48,428 nt of DNA from NCBI GenBank assembly GCA_950295325.1, contig OX485804.1, positions 55,120,001-55,168,428 of the forward strand, written 5' to 3'. The notes below the pieces were generated by a model. It was not told where the DNA came from, made no database searches, and saw nothing but the letters and a program-made list of their open reading frames with translations. Source of the DNA: Polytrichum commune. Lineage: Eukaryota; Streptophyta; Polytrichopsida; Polytrichales; Polytrichaceae. The translations under genes and the position numbers were made by a program. Of the stretch, positions 11,900-23,315 are shown in pieces. Positions within the stretch are counted from its first letter, which is position 1, and the number at the start of each line of letters is the position of its first letter.

Positions 11900-12420
11900 A
11901 CACTCCCAATCCTTAGGTTGAATTTCCATTTGCCACCAAACCATGACGCCCACCCATCTTCTAGGTTTGGGAAGATAGTTCATCGTAATTGGGGAGCACC
12001 AATGGTGCACCACAAAAACGAATGGGAGAGCGTTGAACTCATGGACGGATACTATGTGGTTGGAATCATTGCCATTCCATATCCAAGATTTGGAGTGTTA
12101 ATTCACATCGTATCCAAGGAGGACATTGCATACCGTGTCACAATCAACGATATCCCACATTGTACATGACCTGCCTTCACAAAAATGTTGACTCGAGCGT
12201 TAAGAAATAAAGGAATTGAGTGCATTCTAAACATCCATATTGTGTGTTTAGGTTTCTTGTAAGGTGGACTATGACACTAACAATTTCATTCATGCTCCCA
12301 CGTTTGCCTACAACAAGGTCAGTCGGCTATTTGAACTTGTCAAAAATTGTAGAGTGTGAGTAGTGTTCCAAGTGTTGTGTCGAGTTGCATGTTCGAGAAT
12401 GCTAGTAAGTGAAATGTAAT
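11900..12420 (+). pseudogene. SWIM-type zinc-finger protein relic
   Basis: The plus-strand frame at 11918-12169 reads GYYVVGIIAIPYPRFGV and then YRVTINDIPHCT before a TGA, followed in frame by PAFTKM. Together HCT-stop-PAF looks like the CxCpxF half of a SWIM zinc finger with the second Cys codon turned to TGA. After a short gap another frame gives KVDYDTNNFIHAPTFAYNKV and FELVKNCRV, which looks like the continuation. SWIM fingers bind DNA or protein and occur in MULE/FAR1-type transposases and in other plant proteins. I cannot say which this was. It lies some 2 kb from the PIF relic on the opposite strand with no shown link. Confidence 0.5.
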
Positions 12421-12973
12421 GGTGTGGATTTTTATGATAAAATTAGCTTTGAATAAAAAGTTATTGGAAGAATCCATGGTAATAGCACAATTATTAAAAA
12501 AACACAATTATATGAGCATCATTTTTAGAATATGTATTCTAAAATTGTGTACATTTACTAAACTTGTCATCATTTCTCACATGTATTTGCTCACTCTTCA
12601 TGTGTTACCACTCGCATCTTAGCTTCCTTCAGTTCAACAACTAATTTTGTTTCTTTCCGGATCGTAAACAACCAGTTGAAGAGGTTCCATGATCAATGGG
12701 TTTGTGTTTGGTTTAAGAACAAAGTTTTCATGGAAGTTAACTAGTACCTTGAGCATTTTAAGATGAAAACCAAGTTGGGTCATAGTTTTTTTGGTGTATA
12801 TCTTTGTGGCTTTGTTCACATTGTTAACAATCCGTGAGTTGACTTGCCTTAGAGGGTTCTTGAAGGATATGCACAATGGTGAAGGTGACCCAAAATAAGT
12901 TGATGATTGGTATTATTACTACCCACCAATGACATGGCCCTACACGTCACCACAAAGGTAGGCCTTAACTATT

Positions 12974-14040
12974 ATGACCTATAGGCTTAGGTATAGAGGT
13001 TTAATAGCATGTGTGTATGGTTTTTCATGGGTTTTCCATTTGGTAATAAAGATAGTGATTATACAATTGTGTTGCAAAATGCCATGGTTTCAAGTTCAAT
13101 TGGTTACAACTTCTGTAATTGGATTCCATATCAAGTGCCCGAAATTGATTGGGAGGAGTATAAGGAGAACACAACGAACATAATTGATGCAGTGGTTAGG
13201 GAATTAGTGGCATATGATGACTTCTGTTGGATGTTCCAGATCGAGAGTAGCATACAATGAGAGGAGAGATTGTGCGGTGAATGAATAAATGACACCAACC
13301 CTCATGCATGTGAGCATCACTATTATGACTTCCTTTGTTGTGCAATGTATGATCCAAAGTTTACAGTGAAGGAATGGTTTACATCCAAGAGTTTACCCTC
13401 AATTTTTTGCAAGAGGACACTTTGAAGGAGAGGCTAAGAGATACTCTCAATCAAATACAACATGGGAATTTGACTAATGTAGGTGACAAAACTTGCTTGC
13501 AGAGTGACATGGTATTGGAGCAACTATGATATACTGACAGTCATGCAAACATGAATGTGTTGAAAGTAAGGCAAACAATAATGGATGGTCCTCCTATTTG
13601 ATGTGCTACTGGTTGATGGACAAACGATGCATCATCTCCGATGTCTATTGATACATCAAATAATGCATTGGCTTGTGGATCAACACCAAATTCTCCAATA
13701 AGTTTTGTGCCGCTAGTTCCAACCGATGCAACTATGTTGACACCAATGATACCAGTGGCTATGTCCAAATCACAAACAAAAGGAGAGAATTTGTATGCAA
13801 GAAAGGACTACAATTGCCATGACCAAGATATCAGTGTCTTTGTGCGAGGCTAGGGACAACTTGCTAGCACTTAGATATAGGATAAGCAATGCAAAAGCTA
13901 CTAGTGTGGAGATATCCAACATAAAGCAAGCGGTTGAGATGATAGTACTGAGTAAAGAAAAAAGAAAAAATAAAAGTATGGGACTTGTTGAAAATTGTGT
14001 GAGGGGAGTTAGTTTCATGTGTAATGTGGTTACATGAGTG
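12974..14040 (+). pseudogene. Unrecognised coding relic in several broken frames
   Basis: Successive plus-strand segments have protein-like composition: GFPFGNKDSDYTIVLQNAMV and DAVVRELVAYDDFCWMFQIE (13009-13260), then LRDTLNQIQHGNLTNVGDKT near 13430, and EISNIKQAVEMIVLSKEKRK near 13905. They are separated by stops and frame changes. I recognise no family. They may belong to the same decayed gene as the SWIM relic upstream, or to a partner ORF of the PIF element. Treat as hypothetical. Confidence 0.3.
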
Positions 14041-14399
14041 GATATTAAGTTTGTGTGTGCTAGATAGTTGGGTTGAGATGATTTCTTATGTTTTATTAAT
14101 ACAATTTTATGTACTACATTTTATTATAAGTGATTGTTGTGCTCATACTTTGAAAACTTGCCATGAATGACTTGAGCTTATGTGAGTGAATCGCTTGAGG
14201 TTATGTGACTTGAACTTTTGCAAGTGAATTGCTTGAGGCCATGTGGCTTGAGACTATGTGAGTTGCAATTGACACGATTTGAAATGAGGCTTGACAAGAT
14301 GTGGGAATTATTGTTGTAACCGCTTTAAGAAATCTTTGTTGTGTCCACAACTCGGACACTAACAACATTGGGAGCAATCATAAATTGATAGAAACTAGT

Positions 14400-15142
14400 A
14401 ATCTCCCTCTACCAATATTCATGCTCATTGACAATATGGGCTCCCACAACCTCGTGGAGCCCATGCGTTCTAATGCAGAAAGTTGGTCAAGAGTGAGGCA
14501 GCTCAAAAGAGGTGATTGTATTTGTCTTTTGTAGTGTTGTATTGTTTCATTAGTCTTCAAAATATGTGCTTCAACCCACCAATGCCCCATTTGACCCGAA
14601 CATGAAACCCGACATGCATTTTATCATAAACGGTCAAGACATTTTTGTCAATATCCGGGGGTTGCTTTGCTCGGCCGATCCTTCTCATTATGAACATGTT
14701 CTCACCTTGATACCTGAGGTCACCAAGATGATACTTAAAATATGCCTTCGTGTGAGTAAAGTGGTCGCGCCACCTCTTGTGAAGATTGGAATCTGGAGAA
14801 TTCTAACATCATGAAATGAACCGAGGAATCCTAGATTCAAGTGAAGAAACAAACCCTCATGCGATACAACAATCGTGTTGTTCATGCAATACATATTTTT
14901 CCTCACATGAAACTATTTGGAGTGAAGAGGGTCATTCTAAAGGCGAAAAACTTATACAAATGTACTATCTATGATACCAATGCAACCCAAAAAGTGAGGG
15001 TTTAAAATATCCGAGCAACATCTCTCAAATTTGGTCGGCCACAATATCTCATGTCCAATAGAACCATTGATGCATGTAGTAATGAAGAGGGCATAATCAC
15101 ACAAAGAAGAATGTGACACATTTCCAACATAAAGACTATGAA
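14400..15142 (-). pseudogene. PIF/Harbinger DDE transposase, C-terminal part
   Basis: In shifting minus-strand frames the order is CDYALFITTCINGSIGHEIL, GCIGIIDSTFV (first catalytic Asp, about 14967-14972), LGFLGSFHDVRIL (second Asp, about 14811-14813), GENMFIMRRIGRA and VRVKWGIGGLKH. This is the order in plant PIF/Harbinger transposases. The last block normally reads RVEWGIGGLK, so the third catalytic acidic residue is Lys here (about 14591-14593). Several stops and frameshifts are present. The N-terminal part lies at 31330-33560 on the same strand, beyond the LINE. The 12-bp AAAGACTATGAA at 15131-15142 recurs at 31318-31329 and marks where the LINE entered this gene. Confidence 0.85.
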
Positions 15143-15296
15143 GTAAAGAAAAGAAAAGATAACGCCCGTATTATGCATACCAGCGTGAATGTGAGCCCGT
15201 TAACCCTATATTGATCTTGGGAATCCGAGATGCAATATTGGGTGTTATGCCTCCTGTGGGAGGTGGGCTCTGGTGTAGTGTAAGATAGTTTCCACC
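15143..15296 (-). other. LINE 3' UTR
   Basis: It runs from the ORF2 stop to the target duplication, about 150 bp. It ends in a CTTTT-type tract without a poly(A) tail, unlike L1. Confidence 0.6.
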
Positions 15297-15700
15297 TTAT
15301 GGTGGTGGGATAGGGTTTTGTTTGTTGTCAAGTTTCCTTTTATTTAAGACCAAATAGGTGAGGTATTTAATGGCATTTTGGTGTATGTTTTTCATGAGGG
15401 TTTTGATGTGGGATTTGGGGATTTTCAGGTTGGTTAATTGTTCGATGGAGTTTTCGTGAATAGCACCTCTTACTCCTGCGGTGATAGTAATGAGGGGGTT
15501 GGTATTCCATCCGTTAGCTCTTAGTGTGGTAATTAGCGGGTCATATTTGTTGTGTTTGTGTGTGCGGGCTTGTTCGGGGAATCTATCGTGGCAGTAGGTG
15601 AATTCAATGAATTGTACGGTGTGGCTTGGGGAGGGTAGTATTGGAGTTTGCGTTTGGTTGGGAGCTCTGATAATGCACATTATGTCTGGTCTTAATTTGG
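15297..15700 (-). pseudogene. Putative restriction-like endonuclease (PD-(D/E)XK) domain
   Basis: Numbered from the start of the open stretch at 15800, the segment shows RPDIMCI (Pro38-Asp39, at 15684-15689), VQFIEFTYCHDRFPE (Glu66 at 15603-15605), HKHNKYDPLI (Lys82, Lys85-Tyr86) and ITITAGVRGAI. R2-type elements carry a C-terminal RPD...D-V-T...K..KY.PL...RG arrangement after a CCHC and RHN block, and this segment follows the same order. I infer a restriction-like endonuclease. The assignment rests on pattern memory. An uncharacterised C-terminal extension is the alternative. Confidence 0.6.
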
Positions 15701-15839
15701 CTTGACAATAACATGGTGCTTGCGTGCATATACATTGGAGGAGCCAGTCGAGAATTGTTTGGTCTTGGGGTTGGTTGGGTAAGTTGCCCGCATTGGTCAA
15801 GGTGAAGAACCTGGTGTTTTTATTGGCTTGTAGGGTTTG

Positions 15840-15975
15840 GGCAATGAGGTGGGTTGCTTTATTGTGTCTTGCGATTCGTAGGCCTTTTAGGTATGGGTGT
15901 TCGCATGTGGATAATAGGTGTGGCCATGTGTCTCTATCATTGGTGCGACATAGTGTTCAGTTGGGGTTTTGATAT
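15840..15975 (-). other. CCHC zinc motif linking RNase H and the C-terminal domain
   Basis: The frame reads stop-TLC RTNDRDTWPH LLST C, then EHPYLKGLRIARHNKA. Restoring the TGA at 15957-15959 to a Cys codon would give CTLC...HxxxxC. A CCHC followed by an RHN-like block is also found directly before the endonuclease of R2-type elements. The stop removes everything downstream from the protein. Confidence 0.7.
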
Positions 15976-16309
15976 TTAAGGGGCCAAAATATATTTTTCC
16001 TATGGTTACCCATGTATTGGGCATATCTAAATTTTAGAGTTTGGGTAATTTGTGTGTCGGGTATTTTATCATGTTTCCAAAAATGGTTGGAGAGTTTTTG
16101 ATTGATTTCTTCATTCGAGAGCCATTTGGCTACGTATGGGAATTTTTGTTTGGCTAGTGAAGTTTCTCGATTTTTGTGATCTTTCATTATGAATGTGTGG
16201 AGGTTGCGGATGGCTCCATCATGTGTAGCCGTGGGGGAGGTTGCTAGCCAGTAGGGGGTAGCGTGTGCTATGTGTATGTGTGGTGTGTTTTCCGGTTTGT
16301 CTTTGAGTG

Positions 16310-16730
16310 TTCCTTCGTTGGCTAGTGCGTCCGCCATTTCATTACCTCTAATTCCCGTGTGTGCGCGTACTTTGTGTATGTGTATCATGTGTGGGGTCCA
16401 ATATATTTGGTGAACGATGGCTGCAATGAGTAATTTATCGGGGTGGTGGTGTTGAGATGTTGGGTGTTGGATGTGGTTGTTTATTAGGTAGATGCTGTTG
16501 AGGCTGTCTGTGAATATATGTGTGTCTATTTGGGTGGTTTGTATAGTTTTTATGGCTATAAGTATGGCGTTGAGCTTGGCTCTTAGAATATTGGGATATC
16601 TCGGTAGTCTTTCGGCTATTTGGGTATTGTTGTTGGGACTGTATACCCCTGAGCCCGCGATATTGCCGACTATTTGTCCCTCGGAATTTTTGGAAGGTGG
16701 GATGAAGGACCCGTCCGTTGTGGGTGGTAT
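16310..16730 (-). pseudogene. RNase H domain of ORF2, catalytic Glu replaced
   Basis: The frame 16823-15957 shows TDGSF (Asp at residue 37), AKLNAILIAI where other RNases H have AEL, IFTDSLNS (Asp 106) and VRAHTGIRGNEMADALAN (Asp 165). The expected Glu is Lys83 (codon at 16575-16577), a single G-to-A change from GAG. Three of four catalytic acids remain. The domain removes template RNA during second-strand synthesis and is typical of I-like LINE clades. Confidence 0.88.
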
Positions 16731-17747
16731 TTGAGGGGGTGTATGTGGTTGTATGCGGGGGGTAGGGGTAGTGTTATATTGTTGTTGGGGGGGATGGTGT
16801 GGTTTGTGGGAGTGGTTTTCCATGTTTTGGAAAATTTAATGTGATAATTGTTGGGAGTGGGTTGAATGGGATGGATGTCTATATGGGTGTTGGTAATTCT
16901 TTTTAGGACTCTATTTAGATTGTTTGGGAATTGTTGGTGCAGTGTTGGGGTTAGTTGGTTATGTATGTATATGATGGATGTGAGTGATGGTTCCGTGTAT
17001 TGGTAATATTGTGGCCATTCTGGCGTGGGTTTGTATTTTATGGTATGAGGTGGTATGGTAGAGATGACGTGGATATCTGCTCCTTTGGTGAGGGTTAATT
17101 TTTGTGGTGTCCAATCTTGGTGGTTAATTATGAGGATTGTGCTTGTTTGTGTATCTTCTTTGGCGGGCCCAATGAATGGCTTGTAAGGTTGTACTATAGT
17201 CTGTTGGGAATGCTAGGCCCCTACCACTCCATTTGGACGATTGTGCATGTCCTAGGGATCCGAATAGCATGTCACGGGTGTGTGGGGAGTGGTATTGTGT
17301 GAGTTGTGTGGGACACGTAAGTGGGGAGGAATAGTATGAGTGTGTGATTTTGAAGGAGTCTATAAGTAATTTGGTGATTTCTGGGTGTATTGTATGATGT
17401 TGATTGTTGGGTAGTATGTGTTTAGATTTTTTCTTGGGGAGTATGGTAATGTATCTTTGTATGAGCCATAATATTTCTGTTTTGAAGTTTTGTACTAGGG
17501 GGTGTAGGGAGTTGGTTAGGTGGGTTAGGTTATTTTGAGAGAAGCGTGCCCATAGCCATTCTAGTCTTTCCGTGGTAATGGTGGCGAGGAATTGTCCATT
17601 TTGGTCGTATATGTGGGTGTGAGGCCAATTCCACCACCCTTAAGCGTCCTAGTCCGGGTGATGGTCTTGAGAATCACATGTATCTATTACAACATTGAAC
17701 CATGTGCAAGGTAATTTTCATGTCCAAATGAACATGTATTGTCTCAC

Positions 17748-17912
17748 TCATTGTACTTTATTAATGTTGGCCTCTTGGCTTGTGCTAGAGTTGGCTTTCT
17801 CAAGAGTCCAACCCGCGGCCGTGGCCACACATGCCTTTAAAGACATCCCCCTCGCAACCTTTGGCCTAACCTCCTTTGTCTCGTCATCGCGGGGGTCATC
17901 CACCTTCTCCAT
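17748..17912 (-). CDS. Conserved small ORF of family L, copy 2
   Basis: This is the same 54-codon frame as in copy 3, starting ATGGAGAAGG and ending KVQ-stop. Core motifs are GMSLKACVATAAGWTLEKAN and EANINK. Being identical to copy 3 it adds no independent evidence for selection, but it is intact. Function unknown. Confidence 0.5.
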   Translation of the reverse strand: MEKVDDPRDDETKEVRPKVARGMSLKACVATAAGWTLEKANSSTSQEANINKVQ

Positions 17913-18246
17913 TAATAATGCAAGTGATTTATTTGCCCAATAAGATGCGAGTGTTCAAAAACATTGTTCTTACTAGTCCACCCCAATTACATTTACTAGC
18001 AAGCCACACCTCACACTACCTAGCCTAATAAGTCTAAAACTTACATATGCACTAGAATAATCTAAAATGCATAACTTGCCCTATGCTTAGTTTTAGTGAT
18101 AATGCTAGATTTGGGCTAAGCTTTAGGCCCCTAAACCCATTCCTCGGTAACCCAGCTTAAACCAACCATCCAGGTTCCCTTAAAGTTGACCTTCGCTTTC
18201 ACCACTTCAATGAGCTGGTCTCGGCCCTTTCGGCTACTGAGATAAC

Positions 18247-18578
18247 GAGCCTTGGGAGGCCCCTGGACTAGCAGTCCCGGTAGCAGTTGAGCCTGGGAGG
18301 CCCTGGACTAAGCAGTCCCGGCAGCAGTTGAGCCTTGGGAGGCCCCTGGACTAGCAGTCCCGGCAGCAGTTGAGCCTGGGAGGCCCTGGACTAAGCAGTC
18401 CCGGCCGCAGTTGAGCCTGGGAGGCCCCTGGACTAGCAGTCCCGGCAGCAGTTGAGCCTTGGGAGGCCCCTGGACTAGCAGTCCCGGCCGCAGTTGAGCC
18501 TGGGAGGCCCTGGACTAAGCAGTCCTGGCAGCAGTTGAGCTTTGGGAGGCCCCTGGACTAGCAGTCCCGGCAGCAGTT
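18247..18578 (-). repeat. Minisatellite of family L copy 2, eight units
   Basis: Eight 41-42 bp units on the plus strand with the core GGACTAGCAGTCCCGGCAGC. Copy 3 has five such units. Two subtypes (GGCCCCTGGACTAGC and GGCCCTGGACTAAGC) alternate. GGACTnGCAGTCC is a short palindrome in each unit. Confidence 0.92.
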
Positions 18579-18959
18579 GATGAAATCAACACCAAACTAA
18601 TTTCAACTCTAGTGCTTAATCAATTGCTCATCTAAACCTCTTAACTAATGAATGCACACCTCCCACTAAATTAATCCAATCTAACCACTACTCATGAGCT
18701 TAGTCCAATGACTCTAAGCTTCCCCTACTCACAAGAGGGATTAACTTCCTAACTTCACTATAACTAACTAATCCACACATAAGCCTCAAACTCTAAGAGC
18801 TCGCTCCCCTTGAGAGGATTTGAGAGGGAGAGCTTAACTACTTAACTTCACTAAAGCTAATGACCCACACACGTGGCTCAAGCTCTTAAGAGCTTGCTCC
18901 CTTGAGAGCGCTTGATGGAGAGAGAGGCAAATGAGAGAAAAAACACCTTAAGTAGCAAA

Positions 18960-19010
18960 GAGGGAGAGAGGGAGAGAGGGAGAGAGGGAGAGAGGGAGAG
19001 AGAGGTGAGG
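18960..19010. repeat. GGGAGAGA simple repeat
   Basis: About six GGGAGAGA units in copy 2, matching the shorter CT-rich tract at about 31803-31836 in copy 3 and the longer CT-rich tract in copy 1. CT-rich tracts near plant LTR transcription starts are common, so this may be the promoter region. Confidence 0.85.
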
Positions 19011-20779
19011 ATAGGGTGAGAGGATTAGCACCTCCAATCACAATCCTTTAACCCTCTCCTCCAAAGTAGGGACTAATCCCCATCCACCAAGCTTCCTTCT
19101 TCCTAAACTACCAAGGTGGATCCAAAAGTGGGCATTTAACCCGCGGAGCTCACCTTGCCTCACCTTACCCTTTACTCACATAATCAAGGCATCCTCTTAT
19201 TGAATTCAACCTTGAAATAATCACACAACACATTCTAAAGCCTAAACTTAAATCCAAACCACACTTCACTCTTTTTATGTTTTGTGAATAATCATAACAC
19301 ATCAAAGTCAAACTAAAATTGGTTTCGAAGAGTTAATTACCACATGTGGGCACCATTTTGGGCTCACAGTGGGATTCCGCGGCGCTTGTTTGTATGGTAG
19401 GTTTATTGGTAATGATATCTTTGTCCGGGTTACATTCTTGTGTGGATGTTTTGAGGTTGGTGATCCTAAGCGGGGGGTGTATGTGTTTTTTATCCTTTGT
19501 TTGGGTGTAGTTGAGGTAGTGGCCATATGTTTGGGTGGTTTTTTGTTTATGGGTGGTGGTGTGGTATCTTGTTATTAGTAGGAGGTTGTGTTCTAAAAGG
19601 ATGTTGTCCGGGTGTAAGAGGTCCTCCTCAAGGCGCCATTGTTGTGTGGTGCCATGCATAGTGAGCCATTGACATAGATATTTTCTTTTGAAGGCTTGTG
19701 CTCCCCATTTGTCCTTTCGGTTGGTGGTTTTTGTATCAACTATTTCATGGATGGCCCGCCCTAGTGTGGAGTCCACGTGGTGGGTTGGTGGTTAAGGTCT
19801 AGAGTGTTATTTGTGGGTGTTGTGTGTGGCGGTTGGGGATGATTTTCAAGGGGGTTGGGTGTTGTTGTGATCAGGAATATTATTGTGGCTTGGTGTAGGG
19901 CTTCTTTGATGGTTTGGGTACGAGTTTGTATATGTTTCGGTATTCCTCTTGTGTGAGTATGGCCTTGGTATTCTTGTTTTGAATTTGTGGGAGTGTTGTA
20001 ATGCCATGTGTGTAAAGTTTGTCTAGGTATTTTGGGATTTTTTTTGGAGGCATCATCAAGGGTGGTGCATATTGGGTTGGATAGCCATGCTTGCTCTAGT
20101 GGGGTTTTCCTAAGGGGGAATGCTCGATTGGCCGTAGTAACATGTATTTCGTATTCTTTTGTGAGTAGGAAGAGGGTTCGGGCTATGGGTGACCTTGTAC
20201 ATGCTTGTTGTTTAAGTTCCGGGAGGTGGAGCGAACCTCCGTATTTAGCTGCTATGTATTTAGTTAGGCCTTGATATATGTCGCCTAGTTGGCCTGGATC
20301 GTTGAGGGCTTGTAATAATTGTTGGCCTATGCAGTGTATGTAGTCGGGTAAGAGGGAGGAGATTCCTATGCCAAAGTTTTCATTTGTGAGGTGCGTGAGA
20401 ATGTTGGCAGAGCTTTTGGGTATGTTGCATATTTCTTTGGTTAGTTTTCCTATTATTTTATCCGATTTCGTAATGTCAGGTTTGGAGAATGGGACTGCAT
20501 AATATACATATGCTATACGGGGTTTTAAAACTATGTTTAGTATCTTGATTTTTTGTTTGAGACTGGCTGGGGATAGGGCTAGTAGTTTACTTTGTTGTTT
20601 AGCTTTTTGGAGAGTGATATCCCTTTGTAAGTTCCATTTGAGGGATGGTATGAATTGGATGCCTAGATAAGTGTATGATTCGTTTTGTGTGAGGGTGGGG
20701 AAATTTTTGGTTTTGTATGTGACGTTGTGTGATTGGATATACGCTTTGAATGTGTTAGGTTTTAGTTTGATTTATTGGG

Positions 20780-21610
20780 GCAACCTATAATGGCGCATTT
20801 CGAAAGGTTAAGGTCCATATGTGACCATTCCGCAAATTTTTGTAGTTTTATGATTTGGGGTTGAATGTTTTGGATGTTGTTGGTTAGTATTGCTAAATCA
20901 TCCGCGTATACCGTGGTGGTGCATGTGGATGTGGATGTATTAAAGTGATATCCGAGGTTGTCTTTTTCTAACCATCAGAATAGAGGTTCAAGGAATATAA
21001 TAAATAGGTAGGGGCTAAGAGTGTCCCCTTGTATGGTGCCGCGGCTTATTTGTATTGGGGGTGTTATACCAAAGGTATTACCAGCGAAGGAGGTGGTTGA
21101 ATTTTTGTAAATGTTGCCAACGATTTTTACCACGTCTATGGGGAAACCTAGGTCTTCCATAAGGGCAAGTAGACGGGCGTGGTCGATGGATCCAAAAGCG
21201 TTGCGGAAGTCAATATATGTAAGATAAATATCTTTGGTGGTGAGTCTAGCGTCTTCAAGGGCGGCAATAATCATTTGAATTTGTCGGGATGTGTTTCGTT
21301 GAGGTCGAAAGCCTTCTTGGCTAAAATGTAGGATACGATGTTGTTCTCCGTAGTTGGTGAGGAGCGTCGTTATGGTACTAGTAAATAGTTTGTATATGGT
21401 GTTGGCGAGGGCGATTGGCCTATAGTTAGCTAGGTGGAGGGGGGTCGTTTTTTATATGTAATATGATGGTTTTACTGTGTTTCCAGTAGTTTGGGATTTC
21501 TCTTTGTTTGTAGCATTGCCGAAAAAATAGGAAGAGCATATCGTGTCATTGTGGGGGTAGAATTTTTATTATGTCGTTTGGTATGTTGTCCAGGCCGGGG
21601 GCTTTCCCCC
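20780..21610 (-). pseudogene. Reverse transcriptase domain of ORF2
   Basis: The order on the minus strand is RLTRGKAPGLDNIPNDIIK, YWKHSKTIILH, YIDFRNAFGSIDHARLL (catalytic Asp of motif A), GTIQGDTLSPYLFIIFLEPL (motif B region), TVYADDLAI (catalytic YADD at 20897-20908) and DLNLSKCAI. These are standard non-LTR reverse transcriptase blocks. A TGA follows EPLF and frameshifts lie between 21275 and 21545. The thumb and connection continue leftward to about 19333. Confidence 0.9.
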
Positions 21611-22539
21611 GAGTTAGTCTTTTGACGCATTTGTCATATATTTCCCAAGTGAATTGGATGCTAATAAGTGTTTTATGTGGGCCTCTTTTGTCAAGTATGA
21701 TTCCATTATTTGTGTACCATGGATATTTGCATGTGGCGCACATACATGCGTTTGGATGGTCTATGGTATCTTTATATAATGGGGCTTGCTTATGGAATGA
21801 TTGTTGGGTATGGTATATTTCGTTGGCTATGTTTATGGGTTTGGTAAGGATGTGACGTTTGGAGCTTTGTATGCAATCGAGGGAGCTTGCGGTTGTGGGG
21901 TGGAAGATTTTTTTGTGAATAATTTTTTGTTTGATGTTTAATAATGTTCTATATTTTGTAATAGCGGTGCGACAATTAATTGATGTTTGTTTGGTGACAA
22001 TTTTGTGTGCGTGAGTTTTGGCATTTTTACCAATGGTGGCTAGTTTGTCTATCCATTGTATATGTTCGGTTTGGTTAGTGGGGAGGGACAAAGTATTAAT
22101 GGTGGGTATTAGTAGTGGTGATTGTATATCCGGATTGTGTTGTAGGTGTGTGTATGGGTGTTGACATGCGGTACGGATTGGTTTCCAGATGGTATGATGA
22201 ATTTTTAATTGGTATTTCCATGTTTTTTGTTGTGTTCGAAGGAAGAATCCGCCTTGAGCCTTGGTTCGGGTGGGGAGTGGTGGTGTTGGTTGTGTCATGC
22301 AAGTTTTTTCAATACACTTGCTAAGCAAATTAATGATGTCTTGGAGGTGGTTTTGTGCTTCTTTCTATTGTATTGGAGTGAGTTGGTCTTGGTAGAGGGT
22401 TTGTGTGAGATTCATTATTGCTAGGTTTTGTTCATCTAGGAATATGGTTTGTAAAATTTGTAGGTTGATGGGGGGAATAGGATATGTTATCCTAGGATTA
22501 CTAGAGGGATTTTGTGTTTATTTGATGATAACACTATTG

Positions 22540-23315
22540 GGGGTAGTTGGAGTTGTACCGGGTAGTGGTCTGAGTTTTGGTTGAGATTAGTGATTGTGTG
22601 GCATTGTGTGTGGTTAAGGTTAGGGTGGTTGGAGTAGAATCCATCAATGTGACTGGTTGAGGTGTAATTGTGGCCTCCTTGTCTTGTGAAACTATCTTGG
22701 TTGTTAATCGCGTGGAGGCCTATTGTATTGATGAAGCGGACCCATTCGTAGTGTATGGGATTTGGGGGGGATTGGAGACCTTTGGATGTTCTACCTTTGA
22801 GTAGTATATCGCGATTGAAGTCCCCCGCTAGGATGATTAGGTGGTTTGAGTGGCGGTGAATTAAGTTTTTGATTTGAATTTATATGTCACTTATGAGGTG
22901 TGTATCTTGGGGGTGTGTAGGCATGTACATATTTAGTAGTAGTATTGGTATAATGGGTTTGTTGGCGATTAGTATGGCTTGTAGGTAAGGTGATATTGGG
23001 CTTGGAGTGGAGATCTTGTTTATATTTTTATTTGTGTATATGGATTTGGATATTAAGGCTAGGATTCCTCTTCTAGCCATAGTAGGCCCGGCATATCAGT
23101 TATGTTTGCAAGTTGTGTTATTGGAGTTATTACATATGATTTTATAGTTTTGGAGTTTCCTATCTATGTAGGATGTAGATTTGTGTTGTTGGATTTTGGT
23201 TTCTTGGATGAGTATAATGTGCGGGTTTTTGTGTAGTGTGTGTGTGAGTTCTTGAATGTCTGGTAGGCTAGAACTGATGCATCCCGTGTTCCAGGTGACT
23301 ATGGTTAAGGTTGTG
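22540..23315 (-). pseudogene. APE-type endonuclease domain of ORF2
   Basis: The minus strand shows TIVTWNTGC (start of the exonuclease III-like fold, with the Asn), PHIILIQETKI (catalytic Glu), MARRGILALI, LAGDFNRDILLKG (GDFN block), HIDGFYSN and NQNSDHYPVQLQL (SDH block at 22557-22574). All hallmark blocks occur in the right order. The domain nicks target DNA to prime reverse transcription. A stop after HLISDI (22880) and another near 23096 interrupt the reading frame. Confidence 0.85.

Larger units (their letters stand above)
17618..19368 (-). mobile_element. TG...CA element, family L, copy 2, inside the LINE
   Basis: On the plus strand it begins TGTGAGGCCAATTCC and ends CCATTTTGGGCTCACA. 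The 5-bp duplication GTGGG is at 17613-17617 and 19369-19373. It is nearly identical to copy 3 (31442-33051) in opposite orientation; the 82-residue antisense frame at 17695-17943 is identical to that at 32726-32974. Its extra length is mostly three more minisatellite units. Insertion is between the RT and RNase H parts of ORF2. Confidence 0.9.

Noticed and set aside
17695-17943. 82-codon plus-strand frame identical to one at 32726-32974
   Set aside because: It is antisense to the conserved small ORF, has no counterpart that I can support in diverged copy 1, and its identity only reflects the youth of the two copies.
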